NCBI GenBank assembly: GCA_036245805.1
Contig: BTRK01000007.1
Span: 558,001-622,000, forward strand
DNA from: Pristionchus mayeri
Lineage: Eukaryota; Nematoda; Chromadorea; Rhabditida; Neodiplogasteridae
Direction of reading: 5' to 3'
Length of the DNA stretch: 64,000 nucleotides
The notes below the pieces were generated by a model, which saw nothing but the letters and a program-made list of their open reading frames with translations, did no database searches and had not been told where the DNA came from. Position numbers and translations under genes: made by a program. This document shows, one piece after another, positions 1 through 13,180 of this stretch. Numbering within the stretch: position 1 is the first letter of the stretch; every line of letters begins with the position of its first letter.

Positions 1-931
1 AACTTCGGGGATAGAGTAAACTTCGGGGATATGGGTAAACTTCGGGGATAGAGTAAACGTCGGGGATATGGGTAAACTTCGGGGATATGGGTAAACTTCG
101 GGGATAGAGTAAACTTCGGGGATATGGGTAAACTTCGGGGGTATGGGTAAACATCGGGGATAGAGTAAACTTCGGGGATATGGGTAAACTTCGGGGATAG
201 AGTAAACTTCGGGGATATGGGTAAACTTCGGGGATAGAGTAAACTTCGGGGATAGAGTAAACTTCGGGGATATGGGTAAACTTCGGGGATAGAGAGAGTA
301 AACTTCGGGGATAGAGTAAACTTCGGGGGTATGGGTAAACTTCGGGGATAGAGTAAACTTCGGGGATAGAGTAAACTTCGGGGATATGGGTAAACTTCGG
401 GGATAGAGTAAACTTCGGGGATAGAGTAAACTTCGGGGATATGGGCAAACTTCGGGGATAGAGTAAACTTCGGGGATATGGGTAAACTTCGGGGATAGAG
501 TAAACGTCGGGGATATGGGTAAACTTCGGGGATATGGGTAAACTTCGGGGATAGAGTAAACTTCGGGGATATGGGTAAACTTCGGGGATAGAGTAAACTT
601 CGGGGATATGGGTAAACTTCGGGGGTATGGGTAAACATCGGGGATAGAGTAAACTTCGGGGATATGGGTAAACTTCGGGGATAGAGTAAACTTCGGGGAT
701 ATGGGTAAACTTCGGGGATAGAGTAAACTTCGGGGATAGAGTAAACTTCGGGGATATGGGTAAACTTCGGGGATAGAGAGAGTAAACTTCGGGGATAGAG
801 TAAACTTCGGGGGTATGGGTAAACTTCGGGGATAGAGTAAACTTCGGGGATAGAGTAAACTTCGGGGATATGGGTAAACTTCGGGGATAGAGTAAACTTC
901 GGGGATAGAGTAAACTTCGGGGATATGGGTA
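1..931. repeat. Tandem duplication, 447-bp and 484-bp copies
   Basis: Copy 1 is about 1-447 and copy 2 about 448-931. They share the rare cgtcgg unit (59 and 506) and catcgggga-tagag unit (153 and 637), plus the same order of 22-mer and gggggtatggg units. The offset grows from 447 to 484 between the two markers because copy 2 has one extra AB dimer (37 bp). The last matching unit differs by gggcaaac in copy 1 against gggtaaac in copy 2. The two copies are directly adjacent. Confidence 0.85.
17..53. repeat. Reference 37-bp dimer (one B 19-mer plus one A 18-mer)
   Basis: Bases 17-35 are a B unit (core plus tggg) and 36-53 an A unit (core plus gag), both without variant bases. I use this dimer as the consensus for the other entries. 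Each monomer contains one CpG (ttCGggg) and one run of four G. On the plus strand the core's TAA and the A linker's TAG give frequent stops; the reverse complement has none in any frame. Differences between otherwise matching copies elsewhere are often exactly 37 or 18 bp, so dimers and single A units are the natural gain and loss steps. Confidence 0.95.
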
Positions 932-1419
932 AACTTCGGGGATAGAGAGAGTAAACTTCGGGGATATGTGTAACCTTCGGGGATAGAGTAAACTTCGGGG
1001 ATATGGGTAAACTTCGGGGGTATGGGTAAACTTCGGGGATAGAGTAAACTTCGGGGATATGGGTAAACTTCGGGGATAGAGTAAACTTCGGGGATATGGG
1101 CAAACTTCGGGGATAGAGTAAACTTCGGGGATATGGGTAAACTTCGGGGATAGAGTAAACTTCGGGGATTTGGGTAAACTTCGGGGATAGAGTAAACATC
1201 GGGGATTTGGGTAAACTTCGGGGATAGAGTAAACATCGGGGATTTGGGTAAACTTCGGGGATAGAGTAAACTTCGGGGATAGAGTAAACTTCGGGGATAT
1301 GGGCAAACTTCGGGGATAGAGTAAACTTCGGGGATATGGGTAAACTTCGGGGATAGAGTAAACGTCGGGGATATGGGTAAACTTCGGGGATATGGGTAAA
1401 CTTCGGGGATAGAGTAAAC

Positions 1420-3100
1420 TTAGGGGATATGGGTAAACTTCGGGGATAGAGTAAACTTCGGGAATATGGGTAAACTTCGGGGGTGGAGTAAACTTGGGGG
1501 GTAGAGTAAACTTCGGGGATAGAGTAAACTTCGGGGATACGGGTAAACTTCGGGGATAGAGTAAACTTCGGGGATATGGGTAAACTTCGGGGATAGAGTA
1601 AACTTCGGGGATTTGGGTAAACTTCGGGGATAGAGTAAACATCGGGGATTTGAGTAAACTTCGGGGATAGAGTAAACTTCGGGGATAGAGTAAACTTCGG
1701 GGATAGAGTAAACTTCGGGGATATGGGCAAACTTCGGGGATAGAGTAAACTTCGGGGATATGGGTAAACTTCGGGGATAGAGTAAACTTCGGGGATTTGG
1801 GTAAACTTCGGGGATAGAGTAAACATCGGGGATTTGGGTAAACTTCGGGGATAGAGTAAACATCGGGGATTTGGGTAAACTTCGGGGATAGAGTAAACTT
1901 CGGGGATAGAGTAAACTTCGGGGATATGGGCAAACTTCGGGGATAGAGTAAACTTCGGGGATATGGGTAAACTTCGGGGATAGAGTAAACTTCGGGAATA
2001 TGGGTAAACTTCGGGGGTGGAGTAAACTTGGGGGGTAGAGTAAACTTCGGGGATAGAGTAAACTTCGGGGATATGGGTAAACTTTGGGGGTGGAGTAAAC
2101 TTCGGGGATATGGGTAAACTTCGGGGATAGAGTAAACTTCGGGGATATGGGTAAACTTCGGGGATAGAGTAAACTTCGGGGATTTGGGTAAACTTCGGGG
2201 ATAGAGTAAACATCGGGGATTTGGGTAAACTTCGGGGATAGAGTAAACATCGGGGATTTGGGTAAACTTCGGGGATAGAGTAAACTTCGGGGATAGAGTA
2301 AACTTCGGGGATATGGGCAAACTTCGGGGATAGAGTAAACTTCGGGGATATGGGTAAACTTCGGGGATAGAGTAAACTTCGGGAATATGGGTAAACTTCG
2401 GGGGTGGAGTAAACTTGGGGGGTAGAGTAAACTTCGGGGATAGAGTAAACTTCGGGGATATGGGTAAACTTTGGGGGTGGAGTAAACTTCAAGGATATGG
2501 GTAAACTTCGGGGATAGAGAGAGTAAACTTCGGGGATATGTGTAAACTTCGGGGATAGAGTAAACTTCGGGGATATGGGTAAACTTCGGGGGTATGGGTA
2601 AACTTCGGGGATAGAGTAAACTTCGGGGATATGGGTAAACTTCGGGGATAGAGTAAACTTCGGGGATATGGGTAAACTTCGGGGATAGAGTAAACTTCGG
2701 GGATAGAGTAAACTTCGGGGATATGGGTAAACTTCGGGGATAGAGAGAGTAAACTTCGGGGATATGTGTAAACTTCGGGGATAGAGTAAACTTCGGGGGT
2801 ATGGGTAAACTTCGGGGATAGAGTAAACTTCGGGGATAGAGTAAACTTCGGGGATATGGGTAAACTTCGGGGATAGAGTAAACTTCGGGGATATGGGTAA
2901 ACTTCGGGGATAGAGAGAGTAAACTTCGGGGATATGTGTAACCTTCGGGGATAGAGTAAACTTCGGGGATATGGGTAAACTTCGGGGGTATGGGTAAACT
3001 TCGGGGATAGAGTAAACTTCGGGGATATGGGTAAACTTCGGGGATAGAGTAAACTTCGGGGATATGGGCAAACTTCGGGGATAGAGTAAACTTCGGGGAT
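1420..3100. repeat. First anchor cassette block followed by a small 22-mer patch
   Basis: A type-1 cassette starts with cttagggg at 1,420 and runs through gaatatggg, gggggtggag, cttggggggtagag and gatacggg, with catcgg units at about 1,640-1,860 and 2,210-2,255. From about 2,085 the ctttgggggtggag unit appears, and 22-mers follow near 2,515, 2,745 and 2,920 with gatatgtg and gggggtatggg units. A unique core, cttcaagg, sits at 2,487-2,494. It changes the CpG to CA and creates a minus-strand TGA. After about 3,100 the 22-mer-linked variants disappear for more than 15 kb. Confidence 0.8.
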
Positions 3101-4279
3101 ATGGGTAAACTTCGGGGATAGAGTAAACTTCGGGGATTTGGGTAAACTTCGGGGATAGAGTAAACATCGGGGATTTGGGTAAACTTCGGGGATAGAGTAA
3201 ACATCGGGGATTTGGGTAAACTTCGGGGATAGAGTAAACTTCGGGGATAGAGTAAACTTCGGGGATATGGGCAAACTTCGGGGATAGAGTAAACTTCGGG
3301 GATATGGGTAAACTTCGGGGATAGAGTAAACTTCGGGGATATGGGTAAACTTCGGGGATATGGGTAAACTTCGGGGATAGAGTAAACTTAGGGGATATGG
3401 GTAAACTTCGGGGATAGAGTAAACTTCGGGAATATGGGTAAACTTCGGGGGTGGAGTAAACTTGGGGGGTAGAGTAAACTTCGGGGATAGAGTAAACTTC
3501 GGGGATACGGGTAAACTTCGGGGATAGAGTAAACTTCGGGGATATGGGTAAACTTCGGGGATAGAGTAAACTTCGGGGATTTGGGTAAACTTCGGGGATA
3601 GAGTAAACATCGGGGATTTGGGTAAACTTCGGGGATAGAGTAAACTTCGGGGATAGAGTAAACTTCGGGGATAGAGTAAACTTCGGGGATATGGGCAAAC
3701 TTCGGGGATAGAGTAAACTTCGGGGATATGGGTAAACTTCGGGGATAGAGTAAACTTCGGGGATTTGGGTAAACTTCGGGGATAGAGTAAACATCGGGGA
3801 TTTGGGTAAACTTCGGGGATAGAGTAAACATCGGGGATTTGGGTAAACTTCGGGGATAGAGTAAACTTCGGGGATAGAGTAAACTTCGGGGATATGGGCA
3901 AACTTCGGGGATAGAGTAAACTTCGGGGATATGGGTAAACTTCGGGGATAGAGTAAACTTCGGGGATATGGGTAAACTTCGGGGATATGGGTAAACTTCG
4001 GGGATAGAGTAAACTTAGGGGATATGGGTAAACTTCGGGGATAGAGTAAACTTCGGGAATATGGGTAAACTTCGGGGGTGGAGTAAACTTGGGGGGTAGA
4101 GTAAACTTCGGGGATAGAGTAAACTTCGGGGATACGGGTAAACTTCGGGGATAGAGTAAACTTCGGGGATATGGGTAAACTTCGGGGATAGAGTAAACTT
4201 CGGGGATTTGGGTAAACTTCGGGGATAGAGTAAACATCGGGGATTTGGGTAAACTTCGGGGATAGAGTAAACTTCGGGG

Positions 4280-7200
4280 ATAGAGTAAACATCGGGGATT
4301 TGGGTAAACTTCGGGGATAGAGTAAACTTCGGGGATAGAGTAAACTTCGGGGATAGAGTAAACTTCGGGGATATGGGCAAACTTCGGGGATAGAGTAAAC
4401 TTCGGGGATATGGGTAAACTTCGGGGATAGAGTAAACTTCGGGGATTTGGGTAAACTTCGGGGATAGAGTAAACATCGGGGATTTGGGTAAACTTCGGGG
4501 ATAGAGTAAACATCGGGGATTTGGGTAAACTTCGGGGATAGAGTAAACTTCGGGGATAGAGTAAACTTCGGGGATATGGGCAAACTTCGGGGATAGAGTA
4601 AACTTCGGGGATATGGGTAAACTTCGGGGATAGAGTAAACTTCGGGGATATGGGTAAACTTCGGGGATATGGGTAAACTTCGGGGATAGAGTAAACTTAG
4701 GGGATATGGGTAAACTTCGGGGATAGAGTAAACTTCGGGAATATGGGTAAACTTCGGGGGTGGAGTAAACTTGGGGGGTAGAGTAAACTTCGGGGATAGA
4801 GTAAACTTCGGGGATACGGGTAAACTTCGGGGATAGAGTAAACTTCGGGGATATGGGTAAACTTCGGGGATAGAGTAAACTTCGGGGATTTGGGTAAACT
4901 TCGGGGATAGAGTAAACATCGGGGATTTGGGTAAACTTCGGGGATAGAGTAAACTTCGGGGATATGGGTAAACTTCGGGGATAGAGTAAACTTCGGGAAT
5001 ATGGGTAAACTTCGGGGGTGGAGTAAACTTGGGGGGTAGAGTAAACTTCGGGGATAGAGTAAACATCGGGGATTTGGGTAAACTTCGGGGATAGAGTAAA
5101 CTTCGGGGATATGGGCAAACTTCGGGGATAGAGTAAACTTCGGGGATATGGGTAAACTTCGGGGATAGAGTAAACTTCGGGAATATGGGTAAACTTCGGG
5201 GGTGGAGTAAACTTGGGGGGTAGAGTAAACTTCGGGGATAGAGTAAACATCGGGGATTTGGGTAAACTTCGGGGATAGAGTAAACTTCGGGGATAGAGTA
5301 AACTTCGGGAATATGGGTAAACTTCGGGGGTGGAGTAAACTTGGGGGGTAGAGTAAACTTCGGGGATAGAGTAAACTTCGGGGATACGGGTAAACTTCGG
5401 GGATTTGGGTGAACTTCGGGGATAGAGTAAACTTCGGGGATATGGGTAAACTTCGGGGATAGAGTAAACTTCGGGGATATGGGTAAACTTCGGGGATAGA
5501 GTAAACTTCGGGGATTTGGGTAAACTTCGGGGATAGAGTAAACTTCGGGGATTTGGGTAAACTTCGGGGATAGAGTAAACATCGGGGATTTGGGTAAACT
5601 TCGGGGATAGAGTAAACATCGGGGATTTGGGTAAACTTCGGGGATAGAGTAAACTTCGGGGATAGAGTAAACTTCGGGGATATGGGCAAACTTCGGGGAT
5701 ATGGGTAAACTTCGGGGATAGAGTAAACTTAGGGGATATGGGTAAACTTCGGGGATAGAGTAAACTTCGGGAATATGGGTAAACTTCGGGGGTGGAGTAA
5801 ACTTGGGGGGTAGAGTAAACTTCGGGGATAGAGTAAACTTCGGGGATACGGGTAAACTTCGGGGATAGAGTAAACTTCGGGGATATGGGTAAACTTCGGG
5901 GATAGAGTAAACTTCGGGGATTTGGGTAAACTTCGGGGATAGAGTAAACATCGGGGATTTGGGTAAACTTCGGGGATAGAGTAAACTTCGGGGATAGAGT
6001 AAACTTCGGGGATATGGGCAAACTTCGGGGATAGAGTAAACTTCGGGGATATGGGTAAACTTCGGGGATAGAGTAAACTTCGGGAATATGGGTAAACTTC
6101 GGGGGTGGAGTAAACTTGGGGGGTAGAGTAAACTTCGGGGATAGAGTAAACATCGGGGATTTGGGTAAACTTCGGGGATAGAGTAAACTTCGGGGATAGA
6201 GTAAACTTCGGGGATAGAGTAAACTTCGGGGATAGAGTAAACTTCGGGGATATGGGCAAACTTCGGGGATAGAGTAAACTTCGGGGATATGGGTAAACTT
6301 CGGGGATAGAGTAAACTTCGGGGATTTGGGTAAACTTCGGGGATAGAGTAAACATCGGGGATTTGGGTAAACTTCGGGGATAGAGTAAACTTCGGGGATA
6401 GAGTAAACTTCGGGGATAGAGTAAACTTCGGGGATATGGGCAAACTTCGGGGATAGAGTAAACTTCGGGGATATGGGTAAACTTCGGGGATAGAGTAAAC
6501 TTCGGGGATTTGGGTAAACTTCGGGGATAGAGTAAACATCGGGGATTTGGGTAAACTTCGGGGATAGAGTAAACATCGGGGATTTGGGTAAACTTCGGGG
6601 ATAGAGTAAACTTCGGGGATAGAGTAAACTTCGGGGATATGGGCAAACTTCGGGGATAGAGTAAACTTCGGGGATATGGGTAAACTTCGGGGATAGAGTA
6701 AACTTCGGGGATATGGGTAAACTTCGGGGATAGAGTAAACTTCGGGGATATGGGTAAACATCGGGGATTTGGGTAAACTTCGGGGATAGAGTAAACTTCG
6801 GGGATATGGGCAAACTTCGGGGATAGAGTAAACTTCGGGGATATGGGTAAACTTCGGGGATAGAGTAAACTTCGGGAATATGGGTAAACTTCGGGGGTGG
6901 AGTAAACTTGGGGGGTAGAGTAAACTTCGGGGATAGAGTAAACATCGGGGATTTGGGTAAACTTCGGGGATAGAGTAAACTTCGGGGATAGAGTAAACTT
7001 CGGGAATATGGGTAAACTTCGGGGGTGGAGTAAACTTGGGGGGTAGAGTAAACTTCGGGGATAGAGTAAACTTCGGGGATACGGGTAAACTTCGGGGATT
7101 TGGGTAAACTTCGGGGATAGAGTAAACTTCGGGGATATGGGTAAACTTCGGGGATAGAGTAAACTTCGGGGATATGGGTAAACTTCGGGGATAGAGTAAA

Positions 7201-10200
7201 CTTCGGGGATTTGGGTAAACTTCGGGGATAGAGTAAACTTCGGGGATTTGGGTAAACTTCGGGGATAGAGTAAACATCGGGGATTTGGGTAAACTTCGGG
7301 GATAGAGTAAACATCGGGGATTTGGGTAAACTTCGGGGATAGAGTAAACTTCGGGGATAGAGTAAACTTCGGGGATATGGGCAAACTTCGGGGATATGGG
7401 TAAACTTCGGGGATAGAGTAAACTTAGGGGATATGGGTAAACTTCGGGGATAGAGTAAACTTCGGGAATATGGGTAAACTTCGGGGGTGGAGTAAACTTG
7501 GGGGGTAGAGTAAACTTCGGGGATAGAGTAAACTTCGGGGATACGGGTAAACTTCGGGGATAGAGTAAACTTCGGGGATATGGGTAAACTTCGGGGATAG
7601 AGTAAACTTCGGGGATTTGGGTAAACTTCGGGGATAGAGTAAACATCGGGGATTTGGGTAAACTTCGGGGATAGAGTAAACTTCGGGGATATGGGCAAAC
7701 TTCGGGGATAGAGTAAACTTCGGGGATATGGGTAAACTTCGGGGATAGAGTAAACTTCGGGAATATGGGTAAACTTCGGGGGTGGAGTAAACTTGGGGGG
7801 TAGAGTAAACTTCGGGGATAGAGTAAACATCGGGGATTTGGGTAAACTTCGGGGATAGAGTAAACTTCGGGGATAGAGTAAACTTCGGGGATAGAGTAAA
7901 CTTCGGGGATATGGGCAAACTTCGGGGATAGAGTAAACTTCGGGGATATGGGTAAACTTCGGGGATAGAGTAAACTTCGGGGATTTGGGTAAACTTCGGG
8001 GATAGAGTAAACATCGGGGATTTGGGTAAACTTCGGGGATAGAGTAAACTTCGGGGATAGAGTAAACTTCGGGGATAGAGTAAACTTCGGGGATATGGGC
8101 AAACTTCGGGGATAGAGTAAACTTCGGGGATATGGGTAAACTTCGGGGATAGAGTAAACTTCGGGGATTTGGGTAAACTTCGGGGATAGAGTAAACATCG
8201 GGGATTTGGGTAAACTTCGGGGATAGAGTAAACATCGGGGATTTGGGTAAACTTCGGGGATAGAGTAAACTTCGGGGATAGAGTAAACTTCGGGGATACG
8301 GGTAAACTTCGGGGATAGAGTAAACTTCGGGGATATGGGTAAACTTCGGGGATAGAGTAAACATCGGGGATTTGGGTAAACTTCGGGGATAGAGTAAACA
8401 TCGGGGATTTGGGTAAACTTCGGGGATAGAGTAAACTTCGGGGATAGAGTAAACTTCGGGGATATGGGCAAACTTCGGGGATAGAGTAAACTTCGGGGAT
8501 ATGGGTAAACTTCGGGGATAGAGTAAACTTCGGGAATATGGGTAAACTTCGGGGGTGGAGTAAACTTGGGGGGTAGAGTAAACTTCGGGGATAGAGTAAA
8601 CATCGGGGATTTGGGTAAACTTCGGGGATAGAGTAAACTTCGGGGATAGAGTAAACTTCGGGGATAGAGTAAACTTCGGGGATATGGGCAAACTTCGGGG
8701 ATAGAGTAAACTTCGGGGATATGGGTAAACTTCGGGGATAGAGTAAACTTCGGGGATTTGGGTAAACTTCGGGGATAGAGTAAACATCGGGGATTTGGGT
8801 AAACTTCGGGGATAGAGTAAACTTCGGGGATAGAGTAAACTTCGGGGATAGAGTAAACTTCGGGGATATGGGCAAACTTCGGGGATAGAGTAAACTTCGG
8901 GGATATGGGTAAACTTCGGGGATAGAGTAAACTTCGGGGATTTGGGTAAACTTCGGGGATAGAGTAAACATCGGGGATTTGGGTAAACTTCGGGGATAGA
9001 GTAAACATCGGGGATTTGGGTAAACTTCGGGGATAGAGTAAACTTCGGGGATAGAGTAAACTTCGGGGATACGGGTAAACTTCGGGGATAGAGTAAACTT
9101 CGGGGATATGGGTAAACTTCGGGGATAGAGTAAACTTCGGGGATTTGGGTAAACTTCGGGGATAGAGTAAACATCGGGGATTTGGGTAAACTTCGGGGAT
9201 AGAGTAAACTTCGGGGATAGAGTAAACTTCGGGGATAGAGTAAACTTCGGGGATATGGGCAAACTTCGGGGATAGAGTAAACTTCGGGGATATGGGTAAA
9301 CTTCGGGGATAGAGTAAACTTCGGGGATTTGGGTAAACTTCGGGGATAGAGTAAACATCGGGGATTTGGGTAAACTTCGGGGATAGAGTAAACATCGGGG
9401 ATTTGGGTAAACTTCGGGGATAGAGTAAACTTCGGGGATAGAGTAAACTTCGGGGATATGGGCAAACTTCGGGGATAGAGTAAACTTCGGGGATATGGGT
9501 AAACTTCGGGGATAGAGTAAACTTCGGGGATATGGGTAAACTTCGGGGATATGGGTAAACTTCGGGGATAGAGTAAACTTAGGGGATATGGGTAAACTTC
9601 GGGGATAGAGTAAACTTCGGGAATATGGGTAAACTTCGGGGGTGGAGTAAACTTGGGGGGTAGAGTAAACTTCGGGGATAGAGTAAACTTCGGGGATACG
9701 GGTAAACTTCGGGGATAGAGTAAACTTCGGGGATATGGGTAAACTTCGGGGATAGAGTAAACTTCGGGGATTTGGGTAAACTTCGGGGATAGAGTAAACA
9801 TCGGGGATTTGGGTAAACTTCGGGGATAGAGTAAACTTCGGGGATATGGGTAAACTTCGGGGATAGAGTAAACTTCGGGAATATGGGTAAACTTCGGGGG
9901 TGGAGTAAACTTGGGGGGTAGAGTAAACTTCGGGGATAGAGTAAACATCGGGGATTTGGGTAAACTTCGGGGATAGAGTAAACTTCGGGGATATGGGCAA
10001 ACTTCGGGGATAGAGTAAACTTCGGGGATATGGGTAAACTTCGGGGATAGAGTAAACTTCGGGAATATGGGTAAACTTCGGGGGTGGAGTAAACTTGGGG
10101 GGTAGAGTAAACTTCGGGGATAGAGTAAACATCGGGGATTTGGGTAAACTTCGGGGATAGAGTAAACTTCGGGGATAGAGTAAACTTCGGGAATATGGGT

Positions 10201-13180
10201 AAACTTCGGGGGTGGAGTAAACTTGGGGGGTAGAGTAAACTTCGGGGATAGAGTAAACTTCGGGGATACGGGTAAACTTCGGGGATTTGGGTGAACTTCG
10301 GGGATAGAGTAAACTTCGGGGATATGGGTAAACTTCGGGGATAGAGTAAACTTCGGGGATATGGGTAAACTTCGGGGATAGAGTAAACTTCGGGGATTTG
10401 GGTAAACTTCGGGGATAGAGTAAACTTCGGGGATTTGGGTAAACTTCGGGGATAGAGTAAACATCGGGGATTTGGGTAAACTTCGGGGATAGAGTAAACA
10501 TCGGGGATTTGGGTAAACTTCGGGGATAGAGTAAACTTCGGGGATAGAGTAAACTTCGGGGATATGGGCAAACTTCGGGGATATGGGTAAACTTCGGGGA
10601 TAGAGTAAACTTAGGGGATATGGGTAAACTTCGGGGATAGAGTAAACTTCGGGAATATGGGTAAACTTCGGGGGTGGAGTAAACTTGGGGGGTAGAGTAA
10701 ACTTCGGGGATAGAGTAAACTTCGGGGATACGGGTAAACTTCGGGGATAGAGTAAACTTCGGGGATATGGGTAAACTTCGGGGATAGAGTAAACTTCGGG
10801 GATTTGGGTAAACTTCGGGGATAGAGTAAACATCGGGGATTTGGGTAAACTTCGGGGATAGAGTAAACTTCGGGGATAGAGTAAACTTCGGGGATATGGG
10901 CAAACTTCGGGGATAGAGTAAACTTCGGGGATATGGGTAAACTTCGGGGATAGAGTAAACTTCGGGAATATGGGTAAACTTCGGGGGTGGAGTAAACTTG
11001 GGGGGTAGAGTAAACTTCGGGGATAGAGTAAACATCGGGGATTTGGGTAAACTTCGGGGATAGAGTAAACTTCGGGGATAGAGTAAACTTCGGGGATAGA
11101 GTAAACTTCGGGGATAGAGTAAACTTCGGGGATATGGGCAAACTTCGGGGATAGAGTAAACTTCGGGGATATGGGTAAACTTCGGGGATAGAGTAAACTT
11201 CGGGGATTTGGGTAAACTTCGGGGATAGAGTAAACATCGGGGATTTGGGTAAACTTCGGGGATAGAGTAAACTTCGGGGATAGAGTAAACTTCGGGGATA
11301 GAGTAAACTTCGGGGATATGGGCAAACTTCGGGGATAGAGTAAACTTCGGGGATATGGGTAAACTTCGGGGATAGAGTAAACTTCGGGGATTTGGGTAAA
11401 CTTCGGGGATAGAGTAAACATCGGGGATTTGGGTAAACTTCGGGGATAGAGTAAACATCGGGGATTTGGGTAAACTTCGGGGATAGAGTAAACTTCGGGG
11501 ATAGAGTAAACTTCGGGGATATGGGCAAACTTCGGGGATAGAGTAAACTTCGGGGATATGGGTAAACTTCGGGGATAGAGTAAACTTCGGGGATATGGGT
11601 AAACTTCGGGGATAGAGTAAACTTCGGGGATATGGGTAAACATCGGGGATTTGGGTAAACTTCGGGGATAGAGTAAACTTCGGGGATATGGGCAAACTTC
11701 GGGGATAGAGTAAACTTCGGGGATATGGGTAAACTTCGGGGATAGAGTAAACTTCGGGAATATGGGTAAACTTCGGGGGTGGAGTAAACTTGGGGGGTAG
11801 AGTAAACTTCGGGGATAGAGTAAACATCGGGGATTTGGGTAAACTTCGGGGATAGAGTAAACTTCGGGGATAGAGTAAACTTCGGGAATATGGGTAAACT
11901 TCGGGGGTGGAGTAAACTTGGGGGGTAGAGTAAACTTCGGGGATAGAGTAAACTTCGGGGATACGGGTAAACTTCGGGGATTTGGGTAAACTTCGGGGAT
12001 AGAGTAAACTTCGGGGATATGGGTAAACTTCGGGGATAGAGTAAACTTCGGGGATATGGGTAAACTTCGGGGATAGAGTAAACTTCGGGGATTTGGGTAA
12101 ACTTCGGGGATAGAGTAAACTTCGGGGATTTGGGTAAACTTCGGGGATAGAGTAAACATCGGGGATTTGGGTAAACTTCGGGGATAGAGTAAACATCGGG
12201 GATTTGGGTAAACTTCGGGGATAGAGTAAACTTCGGGGATAGAGTAAACTTCGGGGATATGGGCAAACTTCGGGGATATGGGTAAACTTCGGGGATAGAG
12301 TAAACTTAGGGGATATGGGTAAACTTCGGGGATAGAGTAAACTTCGGGAATATGGGTAAACTTCGGGGGTGGAGTAAACTTGGGGGGTAGAGTAAACTTC
12401 GGGGATAGAGTAAACTTCGGGGATACGGGTAAACTTCGGGGATAGAGTAAACTTCGGGGATATGGGTAAACTTCGGGGATAGAGTAAACTTCGGGGATTT
12501 GGGTAAACTTCGGGGATAGAGTAAACATCGGGGATTTGGGTAAACTTCGGGGATAGAGTAAACTTCGGGGATAGAGTAAACTTCGGGGATATGGGCAAAC
12601 TTCGGGGATAGAGTAAACTTCGGGGATATGGGTAAACTTCGGGGATAGAGTAAACTTCGGGAATATGGGTAAACTTCGGGGGTGGAGTAAACTTGGGGGG
12701 TAGAGTAAACTTCGGGGATAGAGTAAACATCGGGGATTTGGGTAAACTTCGGGGATAGAGTAAACTTCGGGGATAGAGTAAACTTCGGGGATAGAGTAAA
12801 CTTCGGGGATATGGGCAAACTTCGGGGATAGAGTAAACTTCGGGGATATGGGTAAACTTCGGGGATAGAGTAAACTTCGGGGATTTGGGTAAACTTCGGG
12901 GATAGAGTAAACATCGGGGATTTGGGTAAACTTCGGGGATAGAGTAAACTTCGGGGATAGAGTAAACTTCGGGGATAGAGTAAACTTCGGGGATATGGGC
13001 AAACTTCGGGGATAGAGTAAACTTCGGGGATATGGGTAAACTTCGGGGATAGAGTAAACTTCGGGGATTTGGGTAAACTTCGGGGATAGAGTAAACATCG
13101 GGGATTTGGGTAAACTTCGGGGATAGAGTAAACATCGGGGATTTGGGTAAACTTCGGGGATAGAGTAAACTTCGGGATAG
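4280..13180. repeat. Segmental duplication of about 4 kb at offset 4,882/4,900
   Basis: About 4,280-8,280 matches about 9,160-13,180. Anchors at 4,697, 5,729 and 7,424 recur at 9,579, 10,611 and 12,306, each exactly 4,882 bp on. The rare core tgaacttcgg at 5,410 recurs at 10,292, and the B-linked catcgg at 6,759 recurs at 11,641. Near 7,670 the right copy (near 12,570) has one extra A 18-mer, so the offset becomes 4,900 from there (catcgg at 8,196 and 13,096). The right copy breaks off at a 17-bp unit, ttcgggatag, at 13,171-13,180. The minus-strand frames at 4,697-5,689 and 9,579-10,571 translate identically, as do 5,729-7,384 and 10,611-12,266. Confidence 0.88.
7424..7830. repeat. Representative type-1 (cttagggg-anchored) higher-order cassette
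   Basis: The cassette reads in order: cttaggggatatggg, plain A, cgggaatatggg, cgggggtggag, cttggggggtagag, A, gatacggg, A, B, A, gatttggg, A, catcggggatttggg, A, gatatgggcaaac, A, B, A, then gaatatggg, gggggtggag and cttggggggtagag again. The same opening order follows the anchors at 1,420, 3,388, 4,015, 4,697, 5,729, 9,579, 10,611, 12,306, 14,424, 15,770, 16,711, 21,356, 24,117, 25,511, 26,534, 27,928, 28,372, 29,621, 30,658 and 35,126. Shortened forms lie at 33,182 (gggggtggag and cttggggggtagag missing), 35,033 (truncated) and 58,406/58,443 (one dimer repeated, then gaatatggg and gggggtggag missing). Anchor spacing varies from 444 bp to over 4 kb, so this is not a constant-period higher-order repeat. 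Confidence 0.85.

Larger units (their letters stand above)
1..1419. repeat. Left-edge block: AB dimers with 22-mers and cgtcgg units
   Basis: This block mixes plain A and B units with 22-mers (near 290, 775 and 945), gggggtatggg units, and a rare cgtcggggatatggg unit seen at about 59, 506 and 1,364. The catcgg core variant occurs next to a plain gatagag linker at 153 and 637, unlike the catcggggatttggg form common further right. taaccttcgg, a rare core variant, is at about 971. The block ends where the first cttagggg anchor starts. Confidence 0.85.
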
